In this document: positions 35,146 through 43,197 of the stretch, piece after piece
Layout of the letters: every line of letters begins with the position of its first letter
Numbering within the stretch: the first letter of the stretch is position 1
Assembly: GCF_003268775.1 (NCBI RefSeq)
Contig: NZ_QLSU01000045.1
Location: 1-64,000 of the forward strand
DNA length: 64,000 nucleotides
Reading direction: 5' to 3'
Source: Paraburkholderia unamae
GTDB taxonomy: Bacteria; Pseudomonadota; Gammaproteobacteria; Burkholderiales; Burkholderiaceae
The notes under the pieces: model-generated
The model's input: the letters and a program-made list of their open reading frames with translations, nothing else
Databases searched by the model: none
Told to the model about the DNA's origin: nothing
Translations under genes and position numbers: made by a program

Positions 35146-36453
35146 TCAGGCGTTGAACAGTTCCGCGCCGATGAACGAGCCCGGCTTCGCACCGGGCGGG
35201 CACGCGAAAATCGCGCTGCCCACGTGCGTCGTGAACTGGTTCATCATGTCGAACTTCGCGAGGCGTTCATTGATGGGAATGAAGCCCGTGCGCGGGTCGC
35301 CCTGGTGGGCGACGAAGATCAGGCCCGCGTCGTACTCGGTTTCCTGACGCCACGGCGGCCAGCGCTCGATATAAAAGTCCGTGCTGTCGTTGTACGAGTA
35401 CGAGCGGCGCAGGATCTGCGCCCCATTGTTCGACGCGCGGTTCGAAAGGCGCACGTGCGAATTCTCGGGAATCAGCGGATTGCCGTCCTTGTCTTGCGCG
35501 TCGAGATCGACGTTGTCGAATTCCTTCTTCTGGCCGATGGGCGCGCCGCTGTATTTGTGGCGGCCGAACACCTGTTCCTGGAAACCCAGTTCCATCTGGT
35601 CCCAGTGCTCCAGCGTGATGCGGATACGCCGCACCACCGTATACGTGCCGCCTTGCATCCACGGCGCGTCGGCGGCCGTGGCCCAGACGAACTGGTTCAT
35701 CGCCTTGGGGTCCGTGGTCGGCGGATTGTTGGTGCCGTCCTTGAAGCCCATGAGGTTGCGCGGCGTTTGCGCGCGCGGGCCCGAGAGAAAACCCGCCTGG
35801 CCCCAACGCATCGTGAGGATGCCATAGCCTTGCCGCGCGAGCTGGCGCACGGCGTGAAAGGCCACTTGTGCGTCGTTGGCGCAGGCCTGGACATAGAGGT
35901 CGCCGCCGGTCTTTTGCGCGATCAACTGGTCGCCGTTGAAGCGCGGCAGATCGACGAGCGCGGCCGGGCGCTTGCTCGCGAGGCCGTAGCGGTCCTTCTC
36001 CTGCGAAGTGAAAAGGCCGGGGCCAAAGCCGAACGTCACAGTGAGCCCGGCCGGGCCGAGGCCGAGCACGTCGCCGGAGTCGGGCGCGGGGTGGTCGTCG
36101 CCGGTGTAGTCGAGCGCCGCGGCGGGCTGCGCCTGGGTCATGCGCGCGGCGGACTCGGTCCACTTGCGCAGCAGGTTGATCACGTCGTCGCGCGAGGTCG
36201 TCGTGAGGTCGAACGCAGCGACATAGGTGTGCGCCTGCTGGGGCGTCACGATGCCGGCCTGGTGCTCGCCGTAGAACGGCTCGACGGCCAGCATCGGGTC
36301 GGCGGCCATGGCATGGTGCTTTGCTTCGGCGGCCTGGGCGAGGCTGCTTGCGCCGAGGCCGGCGCCTACGCTGGCACCCAGGGCGGCACCGGCTTTCAGA
36401 AAGCCGCGCCGCGCGGGGCGCGATGGCGTGTTGGGGGTATCGTCGGAGGACAT
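35146..36453 (-). CDS. efeB: Tat-exported DyP-type heme peroxidase, EfeB-like
   Basis: 435 residues. A twin-arginine signal is plain (RPARRGFLKAGAALG, cleaved near AQAAEA), so the protein folds with heme before export. The DyP hallmark GFKDGTNNP (the distal Asp/Gly motif GxxDG) lies near residue 235, and a conserved RRSYSYND and GLIFVAHQGDPRTGF block follows towards the proximal heme site. EfeB in E. coli is part of EfeUOB and uses peroxide to oxidise ferrous iron or porphyrins. Here efeB starts 2 bases after the propeller gene and precedes fbpA, so it probably feeds oxidised iron to FbpA. No EfeU or EfeO is in the window. Confidence 0.92.
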   Translation of the reverse strand: MSSDDTPNTPSRPARRGFLKAGAALGASVGAGLGASSLAQAAEAKHHAMAADPMLAVEPFYGEHQAGIVTPQQAHTYVAAFDLTTTSRDDVINLLRKWTESAARMTQAQPAAALDYTGDDHPAPDSGDVLGLGPAGLTVTFGFGPGLFTSQEKDRYGLASKRPAALVDLPRFNGDQLIAQKTGGDLYVQACANDAQVAFHAVRQLARQGYGILTMRWGQAGFLSGPRAQTPRNLMGFKDGTNNPPTTDPKAMNQFVWATAADAPWMQGGTYTVVRRIRITLEHWDQMELGFQEQVFGRHKYSGAPIGQKKEFDNVDLDAQDKDGNPLIPENSHVRLSNRASNNGAQILRRSYSYNDSTDFYIERWPPWRQETEYDAGLIFVAHQGDPRTGFIPINERLAKFDMMNQFTTHVGSAIFACPPGAKPGSFIGAELFNA

Positions 36454-36455
36454 GG

Positions 36456-37616
36456 TTATTTAGCCAGCACGAGGGTATTCACGTCGTCTTCCACGTAGTA
36501 GAAGCCGTCGCCAGCCGGGGTCAGCGCGATGCCGAACAGGTCGCCGTTGCCCGGAGGAGTTTGCGCCTTGTCGGTATCGATCCAGCGCGCGTAAAGCTGT
36601 TTGGCCGCAACCGGGTCGATCTCGACGACCTGGCCGTTCAACGCGTTCGTCACGAGCAGGTGGCCCTGCGGCGTGGCGATCATGGCGAGCGGGCGGTGCA
36701 GCAGGCCGTCGGCGGTAAGCTGGCGGCCCACGCCCGCGCTGGTGTCGCGCGTGAGCGGATCTTCGATCACGTTGATGCGGTTGCCGATCGCGTCGGACAC
36801 ATAAAGCAGCTTGTTGTCCGCCGAGAGCGCGAGGCCGGTCGGGCCGACGAGGAACACGCCCTTGTCGGCCTGCGCGCCAAAGCCGCTCGCGACCACCGTT
36901 TCGCTTTTCACGACCGGCGCCTGGCCGCCCGGAATGTCGAGGTCGAGGCGCAGCACCGTGGCCTGCTTGAACACGGGCGGCGTGCCGTCCGCGCCGCCCA
37001 CGCCGAAGCCCGCGTTGCTCACGAACAGCGTCGCGTGGTCGCCGTTGTCGACCACGGCCATATTGCCCCACGGATCATTGATGTTCGGACTGCTGATGAC
37101 CTTGGCAATCTTGCCATTGCTGTCGAGCACGATCATGCAGCCCGCGCCCTTGGTGCCGGTCGTGCCGTCGTTGCTTGGCGTGCTGCCCACGATCACCCAG
37201 CCCGACTTGAGCATCGTCATCGCGGTTGACAGGCCCACGCCGCCGGGGCATTCCTTGAGGTCGCGCGGAATCGAGGCAAACAGCGTCATCTGCTTCGTGT
37301 CCGGGTGATAGTCGACGATCGTGCTGCCGGTGCCTTGCAGGTTGGACGCGTTGTTGAAGTTGTCCACCAGCACGTCGCCTGCTTTCACGGTGCCGGAGGA
37401 CACCGGCGCGACGAAGATCGCGTACGGGTTCTGGTCGCCGTTATCGGGCACCGTGTTGATGAGCGTGGTGTGATGCTTGACCGTTTCGAGCAGGCCCGAC
37501 TGGTCGGCGCGAGCGGCGAGCGGGGCGCTTGCGAGCGTGGCCGCGGCGGCGAGCCCGAGCGCGGCCCGGGTGGCGTGGGCCGTGCATCGCAAGAGCGTGC
37601 GCGTAGCGTGTTTCAT
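36456..37616 (-). CDS. Secreted beta-propeller (NHL/SMP30-like) protein of unknown function
   Basis: 386 residues. A Sec signal peptide (to about AARA, residue 38) is followed by repeated blade-like strands with motifs typical of six-bladed propellers: NMAVVDNGDHATLFVSNAGFG, GPTGLALSADNKLLYVSDAIGNRI, HRPLAMIATPQGHLLVTNALNGQVVEID and IALTPAGDGFYYVEDD, quoted in part. Two cysteines (KECPGG, GAGCMIV) lie on one face. It sits between the porin and efeB in the Fur-linked operon; the start ATG 37616 directly precedes the signal peptide. A role in iron or heme binding is inferred from context only. Confidence 0.75.
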   Translation of the reverse strand: MKHATRTLLRCTAHATRAALGLAAAATLASAPLAARADQSGLLETVKHHTTLINTVPDNGDQNPYAIFVAPVSSGTVKAGDVLVDNFNNASNLQGTGSTIVDYHPDTKQMTLFASIPRDLKECPGGVGLSTAMTMLKSGWVIVGSTPSNDGTTGTKGAGCMIVLDSNGKIAKVISSPNINDPWGNMAVVDNGDHATLFVSNAGFGVGGADGTPPVFKQATVLRLDLDIPGGQAPVVKSETVVASGFGAQADKGVFLVGPTGLALSADNKLLYVSDAIGNRINVIEDPLTRDTSAGVGRQLTADGLLHRPLAMIATPQGHLLVTNALNGQVVEIDPVAAKQLYARWIDTDKAQTPPGNGDLFGIALTPAGDGFYYVEDDVNTLVLAK

Positions 37617-37738
37617 ACTGAATCTCCGTGCCTCGCGAGAGCGCTGCGCTTGCGGCGCGGCGCTCAGGCTGCATGGGTTGCGCGAGGACTTGGGGTTGGA
37701 CATGGGAGAGGAACCTGGGCGTGGCGCGGCGTACGCGT

Positions 37739-39253
37739 TCAGAACGTGATGTTGGTCCGCACGCCGAGCACGAACGTGTTGCGCAGCGGCGCTGCCGGGT
37801 CTTGCGGGTTCTGGCCCGCGCCCGCGTTGAACGTGTATTGCGCGTCGGCCTGAAGGAGCCACCACGGCGTGACCTGATACTGATACGTGGCTTCCAGCGT
37901 GGTTTCCTGCGTGCGAACACCGTAAGGACCGCCGAGGAACATGCGCGAGTCGAGGTCGAGGTTGTGCACGTTGTTGCCGACCTTGATATAGGTGACGGCA
38001 AGTCCGACGCTGTCGTTGTCGCGGCCCTTGAACGGCGCTTTCATCACGATGCCGAGGTTCGCGGCGAGACTCACGAGATTGCGGTCGCCAGGCCCGCCCA
38101 TCACGCGTGCGAACACGCCGATGCTGCGCGGCTCGTCCGGGTCGGGACGCCAGATCATCTGGTCGGCGACGGCATAAATGCTGTAGTTGCCTTGATGCTG
38201 TGCCGCAACGCCGGTCGAAGCCGGATTCGCGAGCGAGAGGCCGGTGTTGTCGAAGCGCTGGTCGGCAAACGGATTGTTGTTGTACCAGAAGCCGATCTTG
38301 TAGGTGCCCGGCAGGCGGTGGTTGTCTGCGCTGACGAGCTCGCCTTCGGACGGCTGGTTGATGGCGTACTGCAACTCGCCTATCCACAACGTGCCGTTAT
38401 GCAGATTGAAGTTCGTACCACTAAGGTTGTCCGGATTGTTGCCGAGCGGGTCGCCTGCGAACACGCCGGCAAGTGCCGTGAGCGAAGGCGTGATCTGCCC
38501 GCGCACGCGCACGCCAAGACCGGCGAGCGGGTAGGCCGGGCCGCCCGAGGGCATGTCGTACGAGGGCAGCGCGGGCCAGCCGAACATCGTGTTGACGAAC
38601 AGCGCGCCGTACTGGCTCACGATGAATTCCTGGTCGAGACTCTGCTGACCGATCTTCACGTCAAGGCGCTTGTCGAGAAACGACTGCTGGTACCACAGTT
38701 CCCAGAGGCGCGTGGTCGGCGTGGCTTCGATACCGCTGGCGGTATTCAGCGTGCCGAGGTTCGACGTGCTCAGGTTGGTGCCGTGAATCTGCAAGGCGCT
38801 CACGTTGAAGAGGCCGCCCTGAATGCCGAGCGCCTTGCTCGTGTCGACCTGCACCGTCGCCGTCGTGAGGCCGTCGTACGCACCGCCGGTCCTGAGGCCG
38901 CCGCGCAGGTTGGCCAGGTATTCGCTCGTCTCCGTGAGCTGGAAGGTCACGCCGTATTTGCCGAGCCACGGGCGCAGGCCGCCCATGTCACCGAGCATGT
39001 TCTGGCGCGTCCAGAAGCCGGTCCAGAAGTTCGAGGGCTGCGCCTGAATGGCGAGGTCGGCTTCCGGTGCTTCGGGCGCCGCGTCCGCATTCGCTTTGCT
39101 TTGGGCGTGAGCCGCACTGCATGCGAATGTCGCGCTGGCGGCAAACGCCGCAATGGCGCGCAACGCCGGTACGCGCCGATGTGCCTGGCGGCCGTGCGCC
39201 GTGCTGCGCGAGCAGGCCGGCGCCGCCACCCGGACGGAGCGGGTCGAATTCAT
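37739..39253 (-). CDS. OprB-type carbohydrate-selective porin family, outer membrane
   Basis: 504 residues. A long N-region ends in a signal peptide (cleavage near AHAQ, about residue 50), then the protein is rich in amphipathic beta strands and ends in phenylalanine (VRTNITF), the mark for outer-membrane insertion. The family signature is FWTGFWTRQNMLGDMGGLRPWLGKYG and YELWYQQSFLDKRLDVKIGQQ-like strands, quoted in part. OprB porins are sugar channels, but here the gene leads an iron operon under a Fur box. AAGGAA precedes ATG 39253. The solute could be an iron chelate or may still be a sugar. Confidence 0.85.
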   Translation of the reverse strand: MNSTRSVRVAAPACSRSTAHGRQAHRRVPALRAIAAFAASATFACSAAHAQSKANADAAPEAPEADLAIQAQPSNFWTGFWTRQNMLGDMGGLRPWLGKYGVTFQLTETSEYLANLRGGLRTGGAYDGLTTATVQVDTSKALGIQGGLFNVSALQIHGTNLSTSNLGTLNTASGIEATPTTRLWELWYQQSFLDKRLDVKIGQQSLDQEFIVSQYGALFVNTMFGWPALPSYDMPSGGPAYPLAGLGVRVRGQITPSLTALAGVFAGDPLGNNPDNLSGTNFNLHNGTLWIGELQYAINQPSEGELVSADNHRLPGTYKIGFWYNNNPFADQRFDNTGLSLANPASTGVAAQHQGNYSIYAVADQMIWRPDPDEPRSIGVFARVMGGPGDRNLVSLAANLGIVMKAPFKGRDNDSVGLAVTYIKVGNNVHNLDLDSRMFLGGPYGVRTQETTLEATYQYQVTPWWLLQADAQYTFNAGAGQNPQDPAAPLRNTFVLGVRTNITF

Positions 39254-39346
39254 CGTATTCCTTACTTATTGAATGATTGCGTGATTGATCGCGTCGGCGT
39301 TAGTTATTCGCAAGCCACTGAATACCCGTCATCTCCAGACGGCGCC

Positions 39347-39375
39347 ATCGTACTAATCAGGAATACAAGCGTCAA
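39347..39375 (-). promoter_or_regulatory. Predicted sigma70 promoter of the iron operon
   Basis: On the minus strand, TTGACG (39375-39370) and TACGAT (39352-39347) are separated by exactly 17 bases and lie about 95 bases before the porin ATG. This is the best sigma70-like match upstream. The 308-base gap from 39254 to 39561 holds this promoter and the Fur box; nothing else was seen. Confidence 0.65.
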
Positions 39376-39382
39376 CAAAAAC

Positions 39383-39395
39383 GAGAATGATTCTC
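39383..39395. promoter_or_regulatory. Fur box
   Basis: GAGAATGATTCTC, an inverted repeat of GAGAAT and ATTCTC around a central G, is the core of the classical Fur operator (compare the consensus GATAATGATAATCATTATC). It lies 7 bases upstream of the predicted -35 of the porin-iron operon, where bound Fur-Fe2+ would exclude RNA polymerase. It is about 165 bases from the divergent NAT gene, which might also be affected. Confidence 0.8.
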
Positions 39396-39561
39396 AACTG
39401 TTTTACGCTGTGTCATCGTTATCCTTACGAATGCCTATCGACTTACGTCGCGAGCATTACAGATAGTCAGTTTTCGATGAAACAGTCAGACGAATGAAGT
39501 CGCTTATCATCGTGGGCGTGAACGAACGTTCATCGATCATTCCGTCAAAAAAGTGGGCTTC

Positions 39562-40422
39562 ATGACTGCCATCACCACACGCTACGAACTCGATCTCGAC
39601 TCATACTTCGCGCGCATCGGTTACGAAGGACCGCGCGCCGCGACGCTCGACGTGCTGCGCGAACTGCACCGTCTTCATCCCCTTTCCATTCCTTTCGAAA
39701 ATCTCGATCCGCTTGACGGGCGGCGCGTGTCGATCAAGCTGCCGGACATCGTCGGGAAGCTCGTCACTCAGCGGCGCGGCGGCTACTGTTTCGAGCACAA
39801 CACCTTGTTCGCTCACGTGCTCATGAAACTGGGCTTTGCGGTGACGACGCTCGCCGCGCGCGTGCTGTACGGCCGCGAACCGGGTGCGAGCACGCCGCGC
39901 ACGCACATGCTGCTGCGCGTGCAGGCCGAAGGCGATGAATGGCTCGTGGATGTCGGCTTCGGCGGCGCGACCTTGTGCACGCCGCTTTCGCTCTCGACCG
40001 AAGCCGTGCAGTCAACGCCGCATGAGCCGGCGCGTCTCGTGACGCTGCCGGAGCAACAGCGCAAGCTCGAACTGTTCGACGGCGAGAAGTGGTTCGACGT
40101 GTATCGCTTCGAATCCACAGCGGCGGAGTGGGTGGATTACGAAGTGGCGAACTGGTACACATCGACCGCGCCCGATTCGTTCTTCACATTCAGCCTGATC
40201 GCCTGCATGGCGCGTGAGGGCGGACGCGCGATCCTGTTCAACGAGTCCTTCACCGAGCGCGACGCGCAAGGCAACGTGACCGAGGAGCGTACGATCAGGA
40301 ATGGCGAAGAACTCGCGCAATGTCTGCGCGAACGCTTCGGCATCGATCTCGCGCGTGGCGACGCGGCGCAGCGCTTCGACGCCGCGGCGCTATACGCGCG
40401 CATCAAGCCGCAAGGCGAGTAG
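39562..40422 (+). CDS. nat: Arylamine N-acetyltransferase
   Basis: 286 residues. The Cys-His-Asp triad is complete: C76 in RRGGYCFEHN, H115 in TPRTHMLLRV, and D130 in LVDVGFGG. It transfers acetyl from acetyl-CoA to arylamines, hydrazines or aminobenzoates. FENLDPLDG near residue 45 and FSLIACMAREGGR near 210 fit the family. ATG 39562 is preferred to a GTG nine bases upstream. It is divergent from the iron operon, not evidently functionally linked to it. Confidence 0.92.
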   Translation: MTAITTRYELDLDSYFARIGYEGPRAATLDVLRELHRLHPLSIPFENLDPLDGRRVSIKLPDIVGKLVTQRRGGYCFEHNTLFAHVLMKLGFAVTTLAARVLYGREPGASTPRTHMLLRVQAEGDEWLVDVGFGGATLCTPLSLSTEAVQSTPHEPARLVTLPEQQRKLELFDGEKWFDVYRFESTAAEWVDYEVANWYTSTAPDSFFTFSLIACMAREGGRAILFNESFTERDAQGNVTEERTIRNGEELAQCLRERFGIDLARGDAAQRFDAAALYARIKPQGE

Positions 40423-40467
40423 CGCGAGGCGCGCAGCATTGCCGCGAGCGCGCGCAAGGAGGGCATC

Positions 40468-41157
40468 ATGATGCAGCCGCTCATCAGGAAGCTGTTGTTC
40501 CAGGTCGTGCTCTGGTTCGGGTTGATGGGCGTGTTGTTGTTCGGCTCGGCGGGCACGCTGGCGTGGACGGCGGCCTGGCTCTGGCTGCTCGAATGGGCCG
40601 CGTGCGGTGTGTCGATCGGCATGTGGCTCGCGCGCGAAGATCCGGGTCTGCTTGCCGAGCGCCTCGCGCCGATCGCGCAACGCGAGCAGCAGCCGTGGGA
40701 CCGCGTGTTCATGCTGTGCGTGGCGGTGGGCTTTTGCGCGTGGCTTTGCCTGATGGGCGTCGACGCGGTGCGCAAGGACTGGTCCGATGTGCCGCTTTGG
40801 CTCGGCGTGCTGGGCGCCATCGCCATCTTCGTCGATATCTACGCGACGCGCGCCGTGTTCGCGGCGAACCGCTTTGCGGCGCCGGTGGTGAAGATCCAGA
40901 GCGAGCGCGGGCATAGGGTCAGCGACAGCGGCCCGTACGCCTACGTGCGCCATCCGATGTATGGCTTCGCGCTGCTCTTTCTGGTTGGCACGCCGCTCAT
41001 GCTCGGCTCGTGGTGGGGGCTCGCCTGCGTGCCCTTCATGGTAGGGGCGCTGGCCTATCGCGCCGTGCGCGAGGAGCGTACGCTCGTTGAGAAACTGCCC
41101 GGCTACAGCGAATATCTCGCGCGCGTGCGCTATCGCTTCGTGCCGGGCGTGTGGTGA
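40468..41157 (+). CDS. Isoprenylcysteine carboxyl methyltransferase-like membrane protein
   Basis: 229 residues, about five spans. The SAM-binding signature SGPYAYVRHPMYGFALLF near residue 155, and the terminal EERTLVEKLPGYSEYLARVRYR, mark the ICMT/phospholipid-methyltransferase (PEMT) superfamily. The bacterial substrate of such proteins is not known. Strong AGGAGG ribosome site; ATG 40468 with a second ATG immediately after. It is convergent with the membrane protein gene at 41180. Confidence 0.82.
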   Translation: MMQPLIRKLLFQVVLWFGLMGVLLFGSAGTLAWTAAWLWLLEWAACGVSIGMWLAREDPGLLAERLAPIAQREQQPWDRVFMLCVAVGFCAWLCLMGVDAVRKDWSDVPLWLGVLGAIAIFVDIYATRAVFAANRFAAPVVKIQSERGHRVSDSGPYAYVRHPMYGFALLFLVGTPLMLGSWWGLACVPFMVGALAYRAVREERTLVEKLPGYSEYLARVRYRFVPGVW

Positions 41158-41179
41158 AGCGCGGGATCAGTGCGAGGGG

Positions 41180-41959
41180 TTAGGGCGCGGCGGGCTTGGT
41201 CAACGTGTCCGCATAACGGCGATAAAGCCACGCCAGCGCGGTCGTGGTGACGAGCGCGAACACGACGTTCGCCACGCTCTGGCCGATCGCGAGCGCCGTG
41301 AGCCAGCCGGGCTTCTGCACGATCTCGGGCGAGACGCCCGCGAGGCCCATGCCGATCAGAACGACGATGCCGCACACGGCGATCGGCAGCGCCGCCACGA
41401 GCGTCACGCCGAACAAGCTCCAGAAGTGCCCGTGGCTGTCGCGCCATGCGGCGCGGAAGTCGATGCGGCTGCCGATGGAGAGCGCCGGGAAGAGCAGCGA
41501 GAGGCGCACCGCCACGAAAATCCACACGGCGCTCACGATCAGCATGAGGAAGGTCGCACCGCCCTGGTACTGCGGGCGCAGCACGAACCACAGCGCGAGC
41601 GCGATGGCGCCGAGCACGACCACGAGAATGAGGCCGACCGCGAAAATGCGCAGGAAGGGCCTGGCCCCGGCGGGCATGAGCGGCGTGGTGCGCTCGCCCA
41701 GCAGCACGAAGCGCGAGACCTTGAGCGTGAACCACAGGTAGATGAGCGAATTCAGGAGCGAGGCGAGATTGCCGAGCGCGACGAGGCCTGCGGAAGGCGC
41801 GACGCCTTCGGTCGGCACGGGCCGGCCTGCCAGCCCGAACCAGCCTAGCGCCGCGTAGGCCACGAAGGTGCCGGCCACGAGCAGCGGCATTTGCGTGGCG
41901 GCCTGCCAGGCGCTCGCCCACGCGCGCTTGACGCATTCCATGAAGGTCATCGGTTGCAT
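41180..41959 (-). CDS. Multi-span membrane protein of unknown function (BPSS1780-type)
   Basis: 259 residues with six expected spans, including LLVAGTFVAYAALGWFGLAG, FAVGLILVVVLGAIALALWFVL and FGVTLVAALPIAVCGIVVLIG. The N-terminus MQPMTFMECVKRAWASAW and the layout match a hypothetical membrane family common in Burkholderia. No catalytic motif is visible. It is upstream of, and on the same strand as, nothing it could form an operon with except the oxidase genes beyond 42032, which are separately transcribed. Confidence 0.7.
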   Translation of the reverse strand: MQPMTFMECVKRAWASAWQAATQMPLLVAGTFVAYAALGWFGLAGRPVPTEGVAPSAGLVALGNLASLLNSLIYLWFTLKVSRFVLLGERTTPLMPAGARPFLRIFAVGLILVVVLGAIALALWFVLRPQYQGGATFLMLIVSAVWIFVAVRLSLLFPALSIGSRIDFRAAWRDSHGHFWSLFGVTLVAALPIAVCGIVVLIGMGLAGVSPEIVQKPGWLTALAIGQSVANVVFALVTTTALAWLYRRYADTLTKPAAP

Positions 41960-42031
41960 GTCGCTTTCACTCGAATTACAGACAACCGGCAGTCTAACGC
42001 GAAGCGGCGGAATCGGGCGCGCGGCCGTCGC

Positions 42032-42181
42032 TCATTTCACGGCGAAGAGCGTGAGATTCATCAGAATCTTGAACGCGAAGCCGAGCGACATCGCCGCGCC
42101 CACGCCCGCACACCAGAGGAGTACGAACCAGAGCCAGCCCGGCAGCGTGCGCCGTTCAGTGGTAGTGGTGGGAGTCGCCAT
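42032..42181 (-). CDS. DUF2474 small membrane protein, probable third subunit of the bd-type oxidase
   Basis: 49 residues: a short polar head (MATPTTTTERRTL) and one long span (PGWLWFVLLWCAGVGAAMSLGFAF). It begins inside the last 26 bases of cydB, so it is read as part of the cyd operon. In other bacteria small single-span proteins (CydX, CydH, DUF2474) stabilise the hemes of cytochrome bd. Its position right after cydB points to the same role here. Confidence 0.75.
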   Translation of the reverse strand: MATPTTTTERRTLPGWLWFVLLWCAGVGAAMSLGFAFKILMNLTLFAVK

Positions 42182-43160
42182 GACGCACCTTGCCTCTAAA
42201 GACCCAGTAACCCAGTATCGTGTACGCGACGATGATGGGCAGAATGAACGCGGCGCCCGCGAGCGTGAACACCTGGCTTTCGCGCGGCGCGGCCGCCTCC
42301 CACAGCGTGAGGCCCTGCGGAATCGCATACGGCCACAGGCTCACGAGCAGGCCCGCGTAGCCGAGCAGCACGAGGCCGATCGCGGCCATGAACGGCGTCT
42401 TGTGATGGCGCGCGCGCACGGCCCAGCGCATCCACACGGCGCAGGCGACCACGAGCAGCGGCACCGGAGCGAGACGCCAGAACAGACCTGAGCGGAACCA
42501 GCGGTCGGCGATGGACGGGTCTTGCAGCGGCGTCCACAGGCTCACGAGCGCGATGAAACCGAGCAGCATGACCGTGAGCGGCCACACGAGCTTGTGCAGG
42601 CGGCGTTGCAGGTCGCCTTCGGTCTTGGCCACGAGCCAGCAACTGCCGAGCAGCGCATAGGTGGCGACGAGACCGAAGCCCGAGAGCAAGGTGAACGGCG
42701 TGAGCCAGCCGAAGGCGTCGCCCGCGAAACGGCCGTCGTCCATCGGAATGCCTTGCAGGAAGGCGCCCAGCGCGACGCCCTGGAAGAACGCCGCGCCCGT
42801 CGAGCCGCCGATGAACGCGAGGTCCCAGAGGTGCTTTGTGCGATTGGCCTTGGCGCGGATCTCGAACGACACGCCGCGGAAGATCAGGCACGCGAGCATG
42901 AACACGAGCGGCAGATAAAGCGCGGAAAGCACGGTCGAGTAGACCACCGGGAACACGGCGAAGAGTCCCGCGCCGCCGAGCACGAGCCAGGTCTCGTTGC
43001 CGTCCCACACGGGGGCGACCGTGTTCATCATGAGGTCGCGCTCCTCCTCGTCGGGAAAGAGCGGAAACACGATGCCGATGCCCAGATCGAAGCCGTCCAG
43101 CACCACGTAGAGAAGAACGCCGAGCGCGATGATCGCGGCCCAGATGACGGTGACATCCAT
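42156..43160 (-). CDS. cydB: Cytochrome bd/CIO-type quinol oxidase, subunit II
   Basis: 334 residues, about eight or nine spans. The start MDVTVIWAAIIALGVLLYVVLDGFDLGIGI and the motifs NTVAPVWDGNETWLVLGGAGLFAVFP are strongly conserved in CydB/CioB (quoted in pieces). It forms the membrane partner of CydA, with gap 37 from the cydA stop. It overlaps the DUF2474 gene by 26 bases. Confidence 0.94.
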   Translation of the reverse strand: MDVTVIWAAIIALGVLLYVVLDGFDLGIGIVFPLFPDEEERDLMMNTVAPVWDGNETWLVLGGAGLFAVFPVVYSTVLSALYLPLVFMLACLIFRGVSFEIRAKANRTKHLWDLAFIGGSTGAAFFQGVALGAFLQGIPMDDGRFAGDAFGWLTPFTLLSGFGLVATYALLGSCWLVAKTEGDLQRRLHKLVWPLTVMLLGFIALVSLWTPLQDPSIADRWFRSGLFWRLAPVPLLVVACAVWMRWAVRARHHKTPFMAAIGLVLLGYAGLLVSLWPYAIPQGLTLWEAAAPRESQVFTLAGAAFILPIIVAYTILGYWVFRGKVRHGDSHHYH

Positions 43161-43197
43161 TTGCTTGCTAGCCTCGTAACGATGAATGCGGGGAGCG

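Noticed and set aside
36456..38387. 643-residue reading of the propeller gene
   Set aside because: The first ~257 residues run across the porin gene in another frame; the signal peptide at ATG 37616 marks the real start.
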